Of a DNA stretch of 64,000 nucleotides, positions 11,480 to 22,964 are shown in pieces. The notes under the pieces are model-generated. The model searched no databases, had not been told where the DNA came from, and was given only the letters and a program-made list of their open reading frames with translations. Positions within the stretch are counted from its first letter, which is position 1, and every line of letters begins with the position of its first letter. The stretch lies in contig JAJTUP010000005.1 of NCBI GenBank assembly GCA_021399435.1, positions 930,001 through 994,000 on the forward strand. Direction: 5' to 3'. Source of the DNA: Diaporthe sp. PMI_573. Its lineage: Eukaryota > Ascomycota > Sordariomycetes > Diaporthales > Diaporthaceae. The position numbers and the translations under genes are program-made.

Positions 11480-12054
11480 TGTGACGGTTCTTGGCGTTTG
11501 CTTGTCGTCAGATAAGGTTCCAGTCCGGGACAAGGACTTCCAGACTTTAACCACTCCTGGTTTATATGCAATGCTGAATACCCCAGCATTTGGGCTCACT
11601 ATAGAAGCAAGTCCTGTTCAACGGAGCATTCCACAACCGTTCCTGCCCCAATTTATAGGATGCCGAGATAGCAGCTTCGTGGAGGGGCATCTGAGTGCGA
11701 CTTCGGCACAGAAAGGTGAAAGGGTAGCAACATGGGGCTGCTACGACCATTGTGGATGCGCGGAGATTGAACGTGAGGGGAAAACGAGCAAAATATAGCC
11801 AAGCACCAAGGACCTCGGGAGTGCTCCGCGTAGACGGAGCGCTCCGCACTCATCAGTCGGTTGTGAAATGCGTCCTACGCTTCCAGGGATCTGAAAAATT
11901 GACCTAGTACCTTTTCTACCGCATAGGTCCCTTGGAAATGCCGACTCGAGGACGCCCCAACCTCGTATTATGTCGAATTGCTGAAGTATAATAGCTAACA
12001 ACCTGGGTACTCAAACCTGGCCAACGCTACGACACATTTAGAACCGCCAGTCTA
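11480..12054. other. Intergenic region upstream of the lactonohydrolase
   Basis: About 575 nt between the start of the lactonohydrolase and the 3' end of the next minus-strand gene. No gene or repeat seen. Confidence 0.5.
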
Positions 12055-15000
12055 CTACAAGACAAGTACAATATCGCCAGCCTCGACACCAGCATGGACC
12101 AGTTTCTCCACGTGTCTCGTAGTACACAGCCAACAGACATCCTTTGGAAGTATCACTGTGCGTCTCCCCAATCGCGTGCCCAGGCCTGCTGCTGCAAGCC
12201 TGCCGAAAAAGTTACCTGCAGCTCGGACTACCAGCGGCACAGAGCTCACTGGCCGCGTCAAAAGCTCCTCCCAATTATCCACCATCACCATTTCTTGAAA
12301 TACCTTCGCTGTGGGCAACACCTTCACTTGCTCAGAGCACTGGCAGGTGGCGCGACTCAAGAGCTGACTGCTGAGAGTGCCGAGAATGTCCAGGTCACAC
12401 AGCCAATGCTTTCCGTCGTGGACTTGTACCAGGCTCTCTCGTAGGAATGATGACTGGTCGATGTAGTTCTCGTTCGCGTTGGCGCCCAGATCACGAAGTT
12501 CTGGTTGATACTGCGTCAGAGTCAGATGCATCGAGGTCTGCCAGAAGCTGTCTGTGATGTCTCCCGTGAACTTGGAGTGGTTAACAATGTCCCAGCTTTC
12601 TGGGGACTGCATCCGAACTTTTGGTCTGGGTGGCGGCACCAGGAACGACAGCCCGGACAGCCCCAGGTTACCTGGGATCCTGCGGATCTCAGTCCCTTCA
12701 GGAAGTTCGTAAGGGTCCTCGAGAAGCTGGCTGGTCACGTAGATAGAGTTGCCCGACGTCATCGCGAACACTGCAGACAAATAGTCCGGCTCTAGGATCT
12801 TCCCAGCTTCGAACATTGCAATGCAGGCAAACGCTTCCGGCCGCGAGAGGGTCATCGTAAGCGGAGAAGCCCTAGGAGGTTCCGTCGCGGGGCACCATCG
12901 TGCCGTTGGGATGGTTGTGGTGGCAACAATTGTAGGTGAGACCGTAGTATTCGGCAGCGTCCGATACAGGTTAGAGGCTGCGGCGCACGCTCGAAGGCTT
13001 TTGACGTAACTGCGGTGGCTCTTCCGAAGGCTGATGGTGAACCAATCAGTGAGACGGCGGGAGTTGAAGTCAGCAGGGCAAAGAGCCTTCTGCAACGCCT
13101 TCGCACTGATGTATTGCCCTACTGGCCGGCTTGCGGTCCTCGGTTCAACAGCTAGTTGGTCTGTCCTAGTATCCTCGAGGTCTGTTTGACGGCGCTGTGA
13201 CGTTCCACAAACCCTAAGTATCATAGCAGTACTAACATCTCCTGCATAGAATTCCAGCTCAGAATGTTCTCCTGCGACCTGTCAACTCTTTGCTCTCTGA
13301 AAGCATTATTTCCGTGTAGGCACGGTGATATAGACGCAAGCAGAAGCATTGCTTTTGGTCCACATACCAGATGAATTGTGGGACAGTTCAAGTAATGATG
13401 TCTCGAAATCGACGCCGTTACCGAAATCTATGCGTTCCTTCCCAATCTGAGTGAGGTCGGTAACGCAATTTGCTGCTAGACAGTATTCGCCTCGTTGTTG
13501 GATTTGGTTGATTCTGGAACTTGAGTCTGCCCGCAGGTGAGAGGTACAATGCGCTGTCGGGCTCCACGGGTGACAAGCAAGGGAGCATCCCCTCTCCAGT
13601 AACGGAAGATTGGGCCTGAATGCTGAAGGAATGCAAGGACAACTATGCACTGGGGCAGAGTTACGACTGGTGCCCCCTCTCTTGATGATGTCTGTCCACC
13701 GCCTCTTCTTGTTATTATGTTCGTCCATTCCCTGGCGCATGCACTCGCCCTTGCAAGCACATCGCCCGGCGATAGTGGCGTATATAAGCAGCCACCGGGC
13801 ATACTTGGATGTATCCTGGGGAACTGGTGATTTACGAAGTAGATACCGGCCTGAGGAGTTCGCCTCGTTACCTGTTCCGAAGTTATAATCGAGAGGAGCG
13901 ATGGTTGCGAATGCTGGATTTCTGTAGGACCCTTCGACATAGGAAATGACGAAACTCTCGTTGGGCAAATCCTGGTCTTTGGCAAATTGCCGCAGACATG
14001 CGACGCGAGCCTCTGACCCGTACAACAGGCTGAAAAGTGACGGTAAGTGGCCGAGTCCGAAGACAGGGGCTGGATGTTCTGCAAGGTCACAAAGAAACTG
14101 CCCATGGCGACGGCCGTGGTTGATTAACTTTTCCAAAACGGCCCTTTCACTCTTTTTGGCGCTTTTCCATCGCTCAACAGCGGCGAACAACTGCCCTACC
14201 CATGAGTCCTTGCCAAGCACTTTTTTCACCTGCTGTATATCCGCCTCTGCAGGTTCTTCGGTAACAAAGATCTCGGTCTGATGCATCGCGTCCATCAGTA
14301 AGGACAGAGTGTTGGCGACTTCGCTGTTCGATTCATTGGAATCCGCCCAGGCTGCTACCGCGCAACCAAGTAACACGTAGGAGAACTGTTCCATGGTGAT
14401 ACGTGCCGAATCCACACTAATTTGGCTCTTGACAACCACTGGATCACCGTAATATCTCATGTAAGATAAGGGCAGCGACCACGACACGCTTCGAGATTCG
14501 GAGGTGTCACTCGCTGGCTCCAAGTCTATGCTTAGAATCCCGGAGTCCATGATAAGGTCATCATGTTGGAACAGAACATCAGGGCCTCTGCTAAGAACGC
14601 AAAGGTCTGGATAGAGGTGCCATGAGTTCATAGCAAGGAGAACTGCTCCATTCCGTACCTTCTGCGGCACGCCCCGGACGAGGGAGTCCATAGATACCAC
14701 TGCATCCTCCCAGGCTCTTGTAACACTGAGGTACACGTCAGATATTGGATTGACAATAGTCGCAGCCGTGTCTGTATATTCAAGAGCCGTCTCGCGTTGT
14801 CGTCTCATGACGAAGTTCGCTGATTGGAGCCAGGCCCTTGCGCCGTTGTCCCATGTAGCCAGTTCATCTCTTGTAAAATGCTGTTTCGCCGCCATGCCCG
14901 AGGCTATCAATTTTCCGTAGTTGAGACCTGGATCTTTGATATTTTCAAGGTCTGCTTTTCTCCTATCAATCAATTCCATCCAAAGCGCGACGGCCTGGGG

Positions 15001-15444
15001 TGCGTCAAACATTGCTGCGACCATGCAGGCCAATAGGTGGACCAAGATGGCATTCTCGCCCGAAGTAGCAGCAGCCCAGATACTGGAAGCGTCTGCCCCT
15101 GAAATGTAGGAGAAGATCCCGTGTTTGGCCCGTTCGCTTGGTTCGAGTTTCTGTTTCTCAGCGATCTGTGAGACGCGCGATCCGTACGCAGAAAGGAGTG
15201 CCGGAGCCGGGGAGACGACACCGTGGAACAGTGCGCCCAGCTTTCTGGCTGTTCTGTGGAGGCCGCCTCCTTCTGCTTCTCTTAGCCGGAATGGACTCAG
15301 GCTGTCTTGCACAGCGCCGAACTCGCTTGGTGCCTCCAGCTTGATGAGGGTGAAGTCCAGGTTAAAGTTTGCGGCGGCCAAGGATAACTCGCTCGGAATG
15401 CTTATAGTGCTGGCAACAAGTTTCGAAATTAGCGAATCGCCCAT
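12055..15444 (-). CDS. Large uncharacterised fungal protein (1,097 aa)
   Basis: Two exons: 15444-13368 and 13271-12055. The intron (GTATGT...GTCGCAG, 96 nt) joins NSSG to EHSELEFYAGD with matching phases, fusing two long open frames into one protein. From memory it resembles a widespread family of ascomycete proteins of unknown function that begin MGDxLxSKLVAST; I cannot name a domain. Exon 1 is mainly helical with a hydrophobic stretch (residues about 120-155) and no signal peptide. Near residues 560-660 is a cysteine-rich segment (CACKGEC, CPC, CSLACHPW, CTSHL, CLAANC) that could bind metal. The exon junction region FYAGDVSTAMILRV appears conserved in the family. The remaining C-terminus is mixed. 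Gene structure confident, function unknown. Confidence 0.75.
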
Positions 15445-16430
15445 CTTTTCGACATGCCCATAAGGGCCATCAAATTGAATCTTCGATTCCTACTTGGGAG
15501 TGCCTAAAGCTGATACTCTTCGAAGGCTGAACTGGTGCGAGATGGTGGTGAACGCACAGGTGGCAATGTCTGATCAGGCGCCCCTTGCATCGAGCGGGGA
15601 TATTTGTGTACCGTGGAGCCATCTGTACAACCCGAAAGCAACACGTCGGCAGGCTGCATATTGCGCAGTTGATCTAGGCGCGCTCGCTGCACTCAATTGG
15701 ATCGGATGATCCTGGCAGCCTGGCTTACAGGTAGCAGTCGGCAGAGTCTGACCTCAGCCGTTCATGGCCACATGCAGCTGAGCTTGTGCAGCATGGACCT
15801 CGTTAATGTATAGATCGAGCTGGAAGACTTCATATAGGTAACACATTTCCGACTCAGCTCCGTTATGGCGCCCACCAACTTCTCGGATTGTTCCTGTTAG
15901 CTCTCTTTGCAGGCGAACTCAAACTTAGATAGATCGCATCGGCTGATCCAATATGGCGTCATCCTTTCACGACTGTCGAACCTGTACCTAGAGGGGTCTT
16001 GATCGACGCGAGAATGGGAATATGTAACCCATCACACTATACAAAATGCCGTGCATATTCATGGAGCTACCAATATTCAATCTATGTGGGCCGAGAAACG
16101 GATGGCTGTGCTCGGTGTTACTGGTTCTCTTGTTTGGAATGGCTCTTTTACATCCTGTTATGGATCTGCAAGAACAATGACTACTGATTCTACAGAGCTC
16201 TGGTCAATAAAGAAGGGGTGAGACTTTGATCAGTACCAGTAGTATACCTTTGTGAGAAGACTACTAAGTTGAAACTTATTGGCGATATAAACACATGACC
16301 CAGAGCAAACAAATTTGGATGCAAATTGATCAGTACGTAGATATCTACACGCTTGTGTGTGAAGATAAAATGACTAACTGCAAGTTATACCTAGGTACTG
16401 TACGGCTTAAGCAGGTCTTCCACTGAAGCA
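15445..16430. other. Intergenic region
   Basis: Nearly 1 kb with no gene support; the right half (16,000-16,400) is A/T-rich. It contains the 3' flank of the alpha/beta hydrolase and the promoter of the large minus-strand gene. Confidence 0.5.
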
Positions 16431-17488
16431 TTAAGACGCAGAATTGCAAAGCTTTCGCTTGAAGAAGTCGGCCTGAACCTTCACACAATTCTCAAAATGA
16501 GGTCCCCCGAAGTATGCCTCGTAGTGGCCACCGTCAAAGAGGTGCAGCTCCTTGGGCTCAAGCGCGCGATTGTATGCAGCCAAAGCAGTCGCTGTAGCGG
16601 TTACAACGTCATTAGTAGCCAACGACAACAGCAATGGTGTCGGCGATATGTGTTGGATGTAAGCAGCAGCTGGATGGGCCCTCAAATTTGCCATGCTGAT
16701 TGATAAAATTATCAGGTAACTATTCAAGTTGGGAGTTGGTAGGGTTCAACCACATGTAGCTTACCTCTGCAGTGTAACTTGATTTTTGAAAGTCTTGAAT
16801 ATCCCTTCAGCACCTCCCATTGCTGCATTACTATCTTTTGTCGTCATGGCTGATCGGTTCAGTGGATTGGGGTCAACAACAGGGATCATCACTGGCGGTT
16901 TACCAGCTGCTCGAGCGAGCCGATCTAGGATAGTCACAACAGTTAGTATGATTTGGGTTACAAAAGGATGATGCGATACAGACCTTTCTGAAAATCGGCT
17001 TCCCAGTCCGCTATTTCATCTGAGCGCAACAAGCCGGCGAAACCAGACCATCCATCCACCAGTGGGGCTTGTGCCACAACGGCCTTGGCCCTTCGGTCCA
17101 CAGCTGCTACCCAAAGCACGTTGGCTCCGCTGAAGGAAGACCCCCAGAGCCCGATCTTCTCCGGATCCACCTCTTTGCGAGTCTGACAGTACGTAATTGC
17201 GTCCGATATATCGCTAGTCTGAGCCGCAGCGTCGACTTCTAAACGAGGCTGGCCATCCCCTGTGTCACTCCCTCCGAATCCACGGTTGTCGTAAACCAGA
17301 CAGGTAAGAGGAAGATGCGTGGTCATATATTCCGCGACGGCCGTTAAGCCCTGTTCCATAACAGCTGAGAACCCATGGGATAAGACTACACATGGTAGCT
17401 TCGACGCGGGTGGATCGGAAGGGGTGTAGAACAAGCCACGCAATGTGACTTTGTCCCCTGTCTGAAACGAGACTGATTCTACATTCAT
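16431..17488 (-). CDS. Alpha/beta hydrolase (Xaa-Pro peptidase/dienelactone-like)
   Basis: Cytosolic alpha/beta-hydrolase of the group often labelled Xaa-Pro dipeptidyl-peptidase-like or DLH-like. ATG at 17488 (MNVESVSFQTGDK). Seen: oxyanion-hole SHGF (37-40), YDNRGFGGSD (66-75), nucleophile elbow GLWGSSFSG (113-121), candidate acid in LATNDVV and catalytic His in GGHYEAYFGG. Two introns interrupt it near 16,925-16,982 (GTCTGT donor, joins QK-D-RLARAAG) and 16,694-16,763 (joins TLQ-S-MANLRAHP), both in phase. It is divergent from the MBL-fold gene at 18219, with a 730-nt shared promoter holding a triple 49-bp repeat, which suggests joint control. Substrate unknown; such enzymes act as hydrolases or C-C bond-cleaving enzymes in fungal metabolite clusters. 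Confidence 0.85.
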
Positions 17489-17777
17489 GATGGAAATTGA
17501 GATGGTAATTTGTCTAGTACACAATAAAAACAAGAAGCTGTACCACAAGTGATGTTGTCCGTGATGGGGTTCAAAGGCTCTGTTGATGTCTTTCAATATC
17601 TTTGTGAGTTGTAATCAACTCCGGCTATTTTGTGATCTACCCAAGTAGATTTGGCGGTGAAATGCTGCCAATATGGATTCAAATGTTGGGTACAAGGCAG
17701 TTGGGCCATTCTTATATCAACAAGCAGAAATAGGGTTGTGATTGAAGTATGTTGCTTGCTGATCAGACAGACAAAGT

Positions 17778-17924
17778 CAGTTCTTTGTTACGCCAAATGC
17801 TAGATTACTCAACAAACGGACAAAACCAGTTCTTTGTTACGCCAAATGCTAGATTACTCAACAAACGGACAAAGCCAGTTCTTTGTTACGCCAAATGCTA
17901 GATTACTCAACAAACGGACAAAGC
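17778..17924 (+). repeat. Three tandem copies of a 49-bp unit in a divergent promoter
   Basis: Units begin at 17778, 17827 and 17876 with CAGTTCTTTG and end with AACGGACAAA plus two or three bases. They are almost identical: the only differences I see are in the last few bases. The array lies in the space between the divergent alpha/beta hydrolase and MBL-fold genes, about 300 nt from each start. Each unit carries one CGG triplet and an A/T-rich core. Confidence 0.92.
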
Positions 17925-18218
17925 CCTGTCTGCAGATGCACAATTCGTGCCAATGCTGTGAAACCCAGGTGACATCTCAGGTGGTGGCTATTAGCATGAT
18001 TATTAATCACTCCGACCTGTGTCCAAACAAAGTTCACTGCCCAAACAAGCTCCACAAAGATTATTGAACACTTGTACTCTGTGTGAACGTTAATAAATAA
18101 ACCAGCTGAACCCACGGGAGAGCTTAAAAGCATAAGAGTTTAGGACATTAAAAAGTCCTCTCTTGCTTTTGTCTTAGCTGCTAGTCATTTGTTTCTCACC
18201 GGAGATTCATCCAACAAC

Positions 18219-19085
18219 ATGGGCTCCAAACTTCACGTTGATCTATATGTTGCACCGGCTATCCCGGCCAAAACGGGTTATCCCGAGGAACTCAAGTCTG
18301 TCTGGTCACCAATCAGCTGTGTTCTTGTCCATGGGCCCAACTCCGCTGCACTCATTGATACTCCAATTACTGTCGAGCAAGGCGAGGCCATATCGAAATG
18401 GATCGCCGAGACCATTCCGGGGAAGAAACTAGAGTACATTTACACCACCCATGCACACCCTGATCACTTCCATGCTGTTCCCGTAATCGAAAAACATTTC
18501 CCTGGTGTACAGTTTGTCGCCACATCAAATGTGACAAATGGAATCAAGGAGCTGTACAACACTGCCTACGATTACGTTTGGCCACGATTCTTCCCCGACC
18601 AGCTCTCTTCGGTCAAACCGGTTCCTAAACCACTTCCACCCTCCGGGGAGTTCCTGATTGATGGTGAGAAGCTCCAAGGCATCGACGTTGGACATACGGA
18701 CAACGAGTATTCTACATTCCTTCACGTACCTTCGGTCGGTCTTATTGTCTCAGGCGATATCATTTATGGCGACTGTCACCAACACTTTGGGGAAGCGAAC
18801 ACCCCGGCAAAACGCAAGGAGTGGCTGGACGCGATCGATCGCATAGAGTCTTTGGCACCGCACATTGTTGTGGCTGGGCACAAACGAGCTACTCAAACGG
18901 ATGGGCCGTACTTGATCCAGTCGACGAGGGAGTATATCTACACGTTTGAGAGAGAGCTGGCTAAGGCGAAGAGCTCTCAGCAGTTGTATGATCGAATGAT
19001 CGAGTTGTATCCTCAGAGGTGGAATCTTTTCATCTTGGCTTTTGGCTGCGAGGAGTCGTTCAAGGCAAGACAGAGCAAGCTCTGA
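18219..19085 (+). CDS. MBL-fold metallo-hydrolase
   Basis: Metallo-beta-lactamase-fold hydrolase, 288 aa, intronless, no signal peptide. The start is the ATG at 18219 (MGSKLHVDLYVAP). The zinc-binding motif THAHPDH is at residues 77-83 (H78, H80, D82, H83), with candidate further ligands His159 (VGHTDNEY), Asp180 (VSGDIIYGD) and His221 (VAGHKRA). The overall pattern is that of fungal thioesterase or lactonase-like MBL proteins found next to metabolite genes. It shares a repeat-bearing promoter with the alpha/beta hydrolase on the other strand. Hydrolysis of a thioester, lactone or ester is inferred; the real substrate is unknown. Confidence 0.88.
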   Translation: MGSKLHVDLYVAPAIPAKTGYPEELKSVWSPISCVLVHGPNSAALIDTPITVEQGEAISKWIAETIPGKKLEYIYTTHAHPDHFHAVPVIEKHFPGVQFVATSNVTNGIKELYNTAYDYVWPRFFPDQLSSVKPVPKPLPPSGEFLIDGEKLQGIDVGHTDNEYSTFLHVPSVGLIVSGDIIYGDCHQHFGEANTPAKRKEWLDAIDRIESLAPHIVVAGHKRATQTDGPYLIQSTREYIYTFERELAKAKSSQQLYDRMIELYPQRWNLFILAFGCEESFKARQSKL

Positions 19086-19687
19086 GGCAGGAGTCAATTT
19101 CCAGTCGTCACGTAGGAAAGCATAAATGGCAATCAGACTGAAGCCCTCTCGACATAAGTGCCAGTGATACGATAATGGGGACTCATTGTGGTATTGTGTT
19201 GACGTCTCTTCAAATATGTTCATGGGATGCACAATCGTAGACCAGTTTATTTCAGTGGCTCTGAAACGTAGTTGCACCATACCAGCCCAACCCTGCTTTG
19301 ACCCACCCTCGACGTACACAAATTGCCGTATTCCTACCCTGGCTGCCCACTGACCATGATACTCAAGACCTCGCCTTCTGAAAACCCAAGCTGGGGTCTT
19401 GATAAATCCTTTGCTGTTTCCCTTTCTGACCTTTTTCAAAAAGCCATTGTCAACTCAAAGTCCTTATCCTAGATAGGAGGACGTTTTTGGTAATCAGAAT
19501 TGTTGAGCAGCGGTTGGAAGACAATCACTTAATAGGATATTGAGTGTTGGAGGGATGCAGTTAAGACTTCGAGTTTTGGAACCATACATTATGTACATGG
19601 TAGTTAAGTTTTCCTTTCACTAGATTCACCCTCCTCAATCGTCCAGGCTTGTCGTAATATCGGATCCTCCTACTGAGAGGCCCGGTT
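19086..19687. other. Convergent intergenic region
   Basis: 3' flanks of the MBL gene and of the DUF1330 gene. No gene or repeat seen. Confidence 0.5.
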
Positions 19688-20101
19688 TCATGGAATGATG
19701 ACTTGCGTTGAGGCGATCAACTTCCAATCCTTGAGCGCAGCATCGCGGTGCTCCAACGCGGTCGCAGCGTACTCGTCGCAGCCGATTGCCTTGCGGAAGG
19801 TTTCGATGTTTGGGTACTTCACTAAGGCGACCGCATCCCATTTTTCGCTTTCTTCCCCGACGATCTTCGAGGCTGGCGTGCCTAGGTATATCAATTCAAG
19901 GCCCCCAGCTTCGGTGGCAATTCTTCTGAATTCTGTGACGTATCTCACAACCCACGCTTCCTGGCCACTGCAGGGGGAGTGCTTGCTTCCCGCGGGATAT
20001 TTCGCTTGCTCGTTCCATTGCAAAAGATTGAGCATGAACACGGGCTGATCTTCGGGAAAGGACTCGGGGATATTGGCGAGAAGATCCTTGGCCTTGTCCA
20101 T
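19688..20101 (-). CDS. DUF1330-like small dimeric alpha/beta-barrel protein
   Basis: 137 aa, intronless, ATG at 20101. The pattern MDKAKDLLANIPESFPEDQPVFMLNLLQWNEQA (start given as MDKAKDLL, then PVFMLNLLQW) with YLGTPASKIVGEES and WDAVALVKYPNIETFRKAI is typical of the DUF1330/NIPSNAP-like ferredoxin-fold proteins. These form dimers and can act as small cofactor-free isomerases, cyclases or monooxygenases, but most have no known role. It lies within the hydrolase/P450 gene group and is transcribed towards the MBL gene. Confidence 0.75.
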   Translation of the reverse strand: MDKAKDLLANIPESFPEDQPVFMLNLLQWNEQAKYPAGSKHSPCSGQEAWVVRYVTEFRRIATEAGGLELIYLGTPASKIVGEESEKWDAVALVKYPNIETFRKAIGCDEYAATALEHRDAALKDWKLIASTQVIIP

Positions 20102-20510
20102 TTTGACTTGAATGCAAGATGAATGTTGCTATAGTATAGTGGTAAAGAACTAGCAAATAGACTTGATGTTTAACTGTCAGCTACAGTAGTGTCACATGCA
20201 GTCGTTTTAGATAGAGTAATATAGTCGAGTTCAATCATCTGATTAAATTTAGGGAACTCCAACGGGCCATGTGTTGTAATCAGTGTTGGCTTCCATTCCT
20301 ATATTGCGAGGTCTGTTTACTAATCAACCCGTCATAATGCCTATGCCGGGGTAAACTCATAGCCTATATGACATGGAGGTGCTTTGGGTTATTCAACTTG
20401 GAGAGATGTAGCCCGATGAAGCATGGTCATCGTATTCCTTTCTGGAAAAGTCTTTATCAGGCGACATGTAGGAAACAAGCTCCGAACGTTTGGCAAGCTG
20501 CAAGAGAGTC
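20102..20510. other. Intergenic region
   Basis: About 410 nt between the DUF1330 gene and the 3' end of the P450. No feature recognised. Confidence 0.5.
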
Positions 20511-22415
20511 CTAAGTCACGTGCTTAACTCGCATACGGATTCCATCGATCAGCTTAGCCGTCACTTGCCTCACCTGGAAAGAATTGCTAGTCAGTCATTC
20601 GAACTCGTCGTTTAGGCAAAGACCAGCTGGTATGGGCAACTAACCTGATAGATCTCCTCCGTGACTTTGTACTGGCCATGCTGTCCCATAATAGGATTCC
20701 CAGTGGCACTGTCTAGAGTAAGAGCTCCTATACCGACCTTGGTAAAGTCAAATCGTCTTGCTATCATAGCGATGACAACACGAGCCTCGATCATAGCCAA
20801 TTCCTGCCCGATGCAGTTACGAGGACCCCTCTCAAAGGGCCGCCATGCGCCCGCAGGAATCTTGTCTGCACCAAGACCCAGCCAACGTTCTGGAACGAAG
20901 GCATTAGCGTTGTCCCCAAAGACGGCGGGATCCCTGTGGATCGCTTGTTGAAGAGGATGAAGCTTGATCCCGTCGACATTAAGAACTCTGTGCTGGCCCT
21001 CGCTTTCCAAGATCAGTTGCAGTCCGTCTCCTGGCTGCGACATGCGTGCAGTTGCGCCTGGAGGCCATAAACGCAGGGTCTCCTTTAAGACAGCTGATGT
21101 ATACGGGACCTTTTGAATCAACTCATCCCCACCCTTTGCAATAAGACAAGCAGCTACAGCTTCCTGGCTGCAATCTGGACCAAAGAGTTCGTCTAATTCG
21201 GCACGAACTGCTCGCAGTGCATGAGGCGAACGAGACAACTCGTAGAATGCACAGGCGATGGCAGTGCCCGTAGTATCGTGACCAGCAAATATGAAAGTGG
21301 TCAATTGGTCGCACGTGACTTCGATAGCTTCCTCTGAGAGGCTCTCCCAGTTTTGAAGACTCATAGAAAGGACGCTCCGACCGTGATTACAGGTCCCTTG
21401 TTGAGTCTCGGCAAACTTCTCTCGAACGATGTCCCTCAGAATGTCTCGAAGTTGCTTAGCAAGGGCCTTCCGTTTCCACTCTAGCCGGGGAGTGCACCAC
21501 CACGGACGATCAATTTGCTCGCTCGTATACGTCTTGATGAGTTCCTGAAACAAACGGATAAATTTTGCTGGATTCCTTGATTGAGCTTCCTAGGAGATTC
21601 GTCATCAGCCATCCAGTGTCAAAAGTGCGATGATCCCAATTGCATCTTGGCCAATACATACCATGTCGACATCAAGCACCAAAGTGCCTATCACATCAAA
21701 ACTAAAACTTGTAGTCAGATCCTGAAGGGAGAACTCTTCTCGGCTTTGAGCGAAGCAGTCAAGACGATCACTGAAAATTCTGGTCTTATTGACGATGGAC
21801 GGCAGCTGCGTCAAAAGATGCTGCGTAGAAAATCCTGGGTTAGATCTCTTCCGCAGGGCCTTCCAGTTCTCTCCCTACGATACGTAATAAGTAGGAATCA
21901 GTGTCTGCAGAGAGTTGGACAAGGCGCGCCTAGGCAGGTTTAGGCGGGGCTTACCGATGATGAGATAATTGCTCTTGGCCCAGTGAGATGCACCATGTGG
22001 TTCCATATTGCTGCATCCTTTGGTGGGCTTTGGGGAAATTGGTTCGAGCCCTTTACAATTTGTTCCGCGAGTTTGTAGCTTCCCACAACAAGTATTGGAG
22101 ATGACACAGGCCTCAGATCCACAAGCATGGCTGGGGGACGGCCCAAAGATTCACGCATGGCTGCAAAGGCGAGGCCTGGACACTCTAAAGTCGGATTTTG
22201 CCGCCTGAAGGTTGTCTTCTCGGGCGTAAGATACCTGGATGGGCTTTCTTCGGGCCTCGCTTGATGTATTCGTCGATTATCTTGAGGTGTCCGAATATCG
22301 TTGAAGGCGGCATTTGAGGAAAATTGGCGTACTGATGCAGCCGCATGTATCGAAGTTTCATATAAACATATGATAAAAGTGGCGCGAGCGCTGAGAACAA
22401 GAGTATCTTGGGCAT
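20511..22415 (-). CDS. Cytochrome P450 monooxygenase, CYP59/stcS-like (paralogue 1)
   Basis: ER-membrane haem monooxygenase. ATG at 22415 gives an N-terminal anchor (MPKILLFSALAPLLSYVYM). Visible: I-helix AGHDTTGTA, ExxR as ETLR, PERW in FVPERWLG and the haem loop FERGPRNCIG with Cys ligand. Introns join in phase after AHP, after IISSS, after DVDM and, at the 3' end, after EEIYQ; the last splice replaces an alternative short tail by VRQVTAKLIDGIRMRV... to the stop at 20511-20513. It is clearly paralogous to the P450 at 33692 (shared LVDLRP, AELDELFG and ERGPR motifs and the same last intron). The style is that of CYP59 enzymes such as stcS of sterigmatocystin synthesis, but the substrate is unknown. 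Confidence 0.88.
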
Positions 22416-22964
22416 TTTGGAGTTTTTGCGGTGAGCAAGAGCCGAAGGCTTCTGAAAGAAAAGTGAGGTGAATGGTCAAGGGTGACTGCTAATCGTTGAT
22501 GAGCCTCCCGGGAAGTTTCTTGATTTAAGGAATCACCTGGGAAAAAAAAGAAAAAGAAGAAGGAAAGGACGACGTTCAGAAGAAATCGAAGGATTTTAAA
22601 CTGGACCTATATCACTGCGTGCTGCAACAGAATCCCTAGAGACCTCTTAATTGCATAAATATTTCAGCAAAGCACTTCGAAATTTAAACGGAGATCTGAC
22701 TAAGCGTTTGGAGCTGATGTGCCGCCACCCCTTCATGATTCGTATGCACTACTAGTAATGAAGTATTTATGCTCGCATTCTCGTCGCACCCAGCTGCGGA
22801 AGTGAGCCACAAAACAGCAACTGCAGGGCATATGCAGAGCCACAGGCATGCTCCCTCTCAGTTTTATATAGGTACCCGTGAGGGTACCGCTCTCCAGATG
22901 TCGTCTTCCTGGGCAATATACATCGTGCGGCCAGGAGAGTAGTACTTCCGTGGAAACAACCCTA
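22416..22964. other. Intergenic region
   Basis: About 550 nt, A/T-rich in the middle (22,530-22,700). It contains the P450 promoter. No gene seen. Confidence 0.5.

Noticed and set aside
17834..18067. Plus-strand frame across the 49-bp repeats
   Set aside because: It arises from the repeat itself (49 nt is not a multiple of 3, so frames rotate) and has no coding character.
21950..22070. tRNA-like A-box and B-box words (TGGCCCAGTGA and GGTTCGAGCCC) about 80 nt apart
   Set aside because: They lie inside coding exon sequence of the P450 on the other strand, and I could not fold a cloverleaf with a CCA-proximal acceptor stem.
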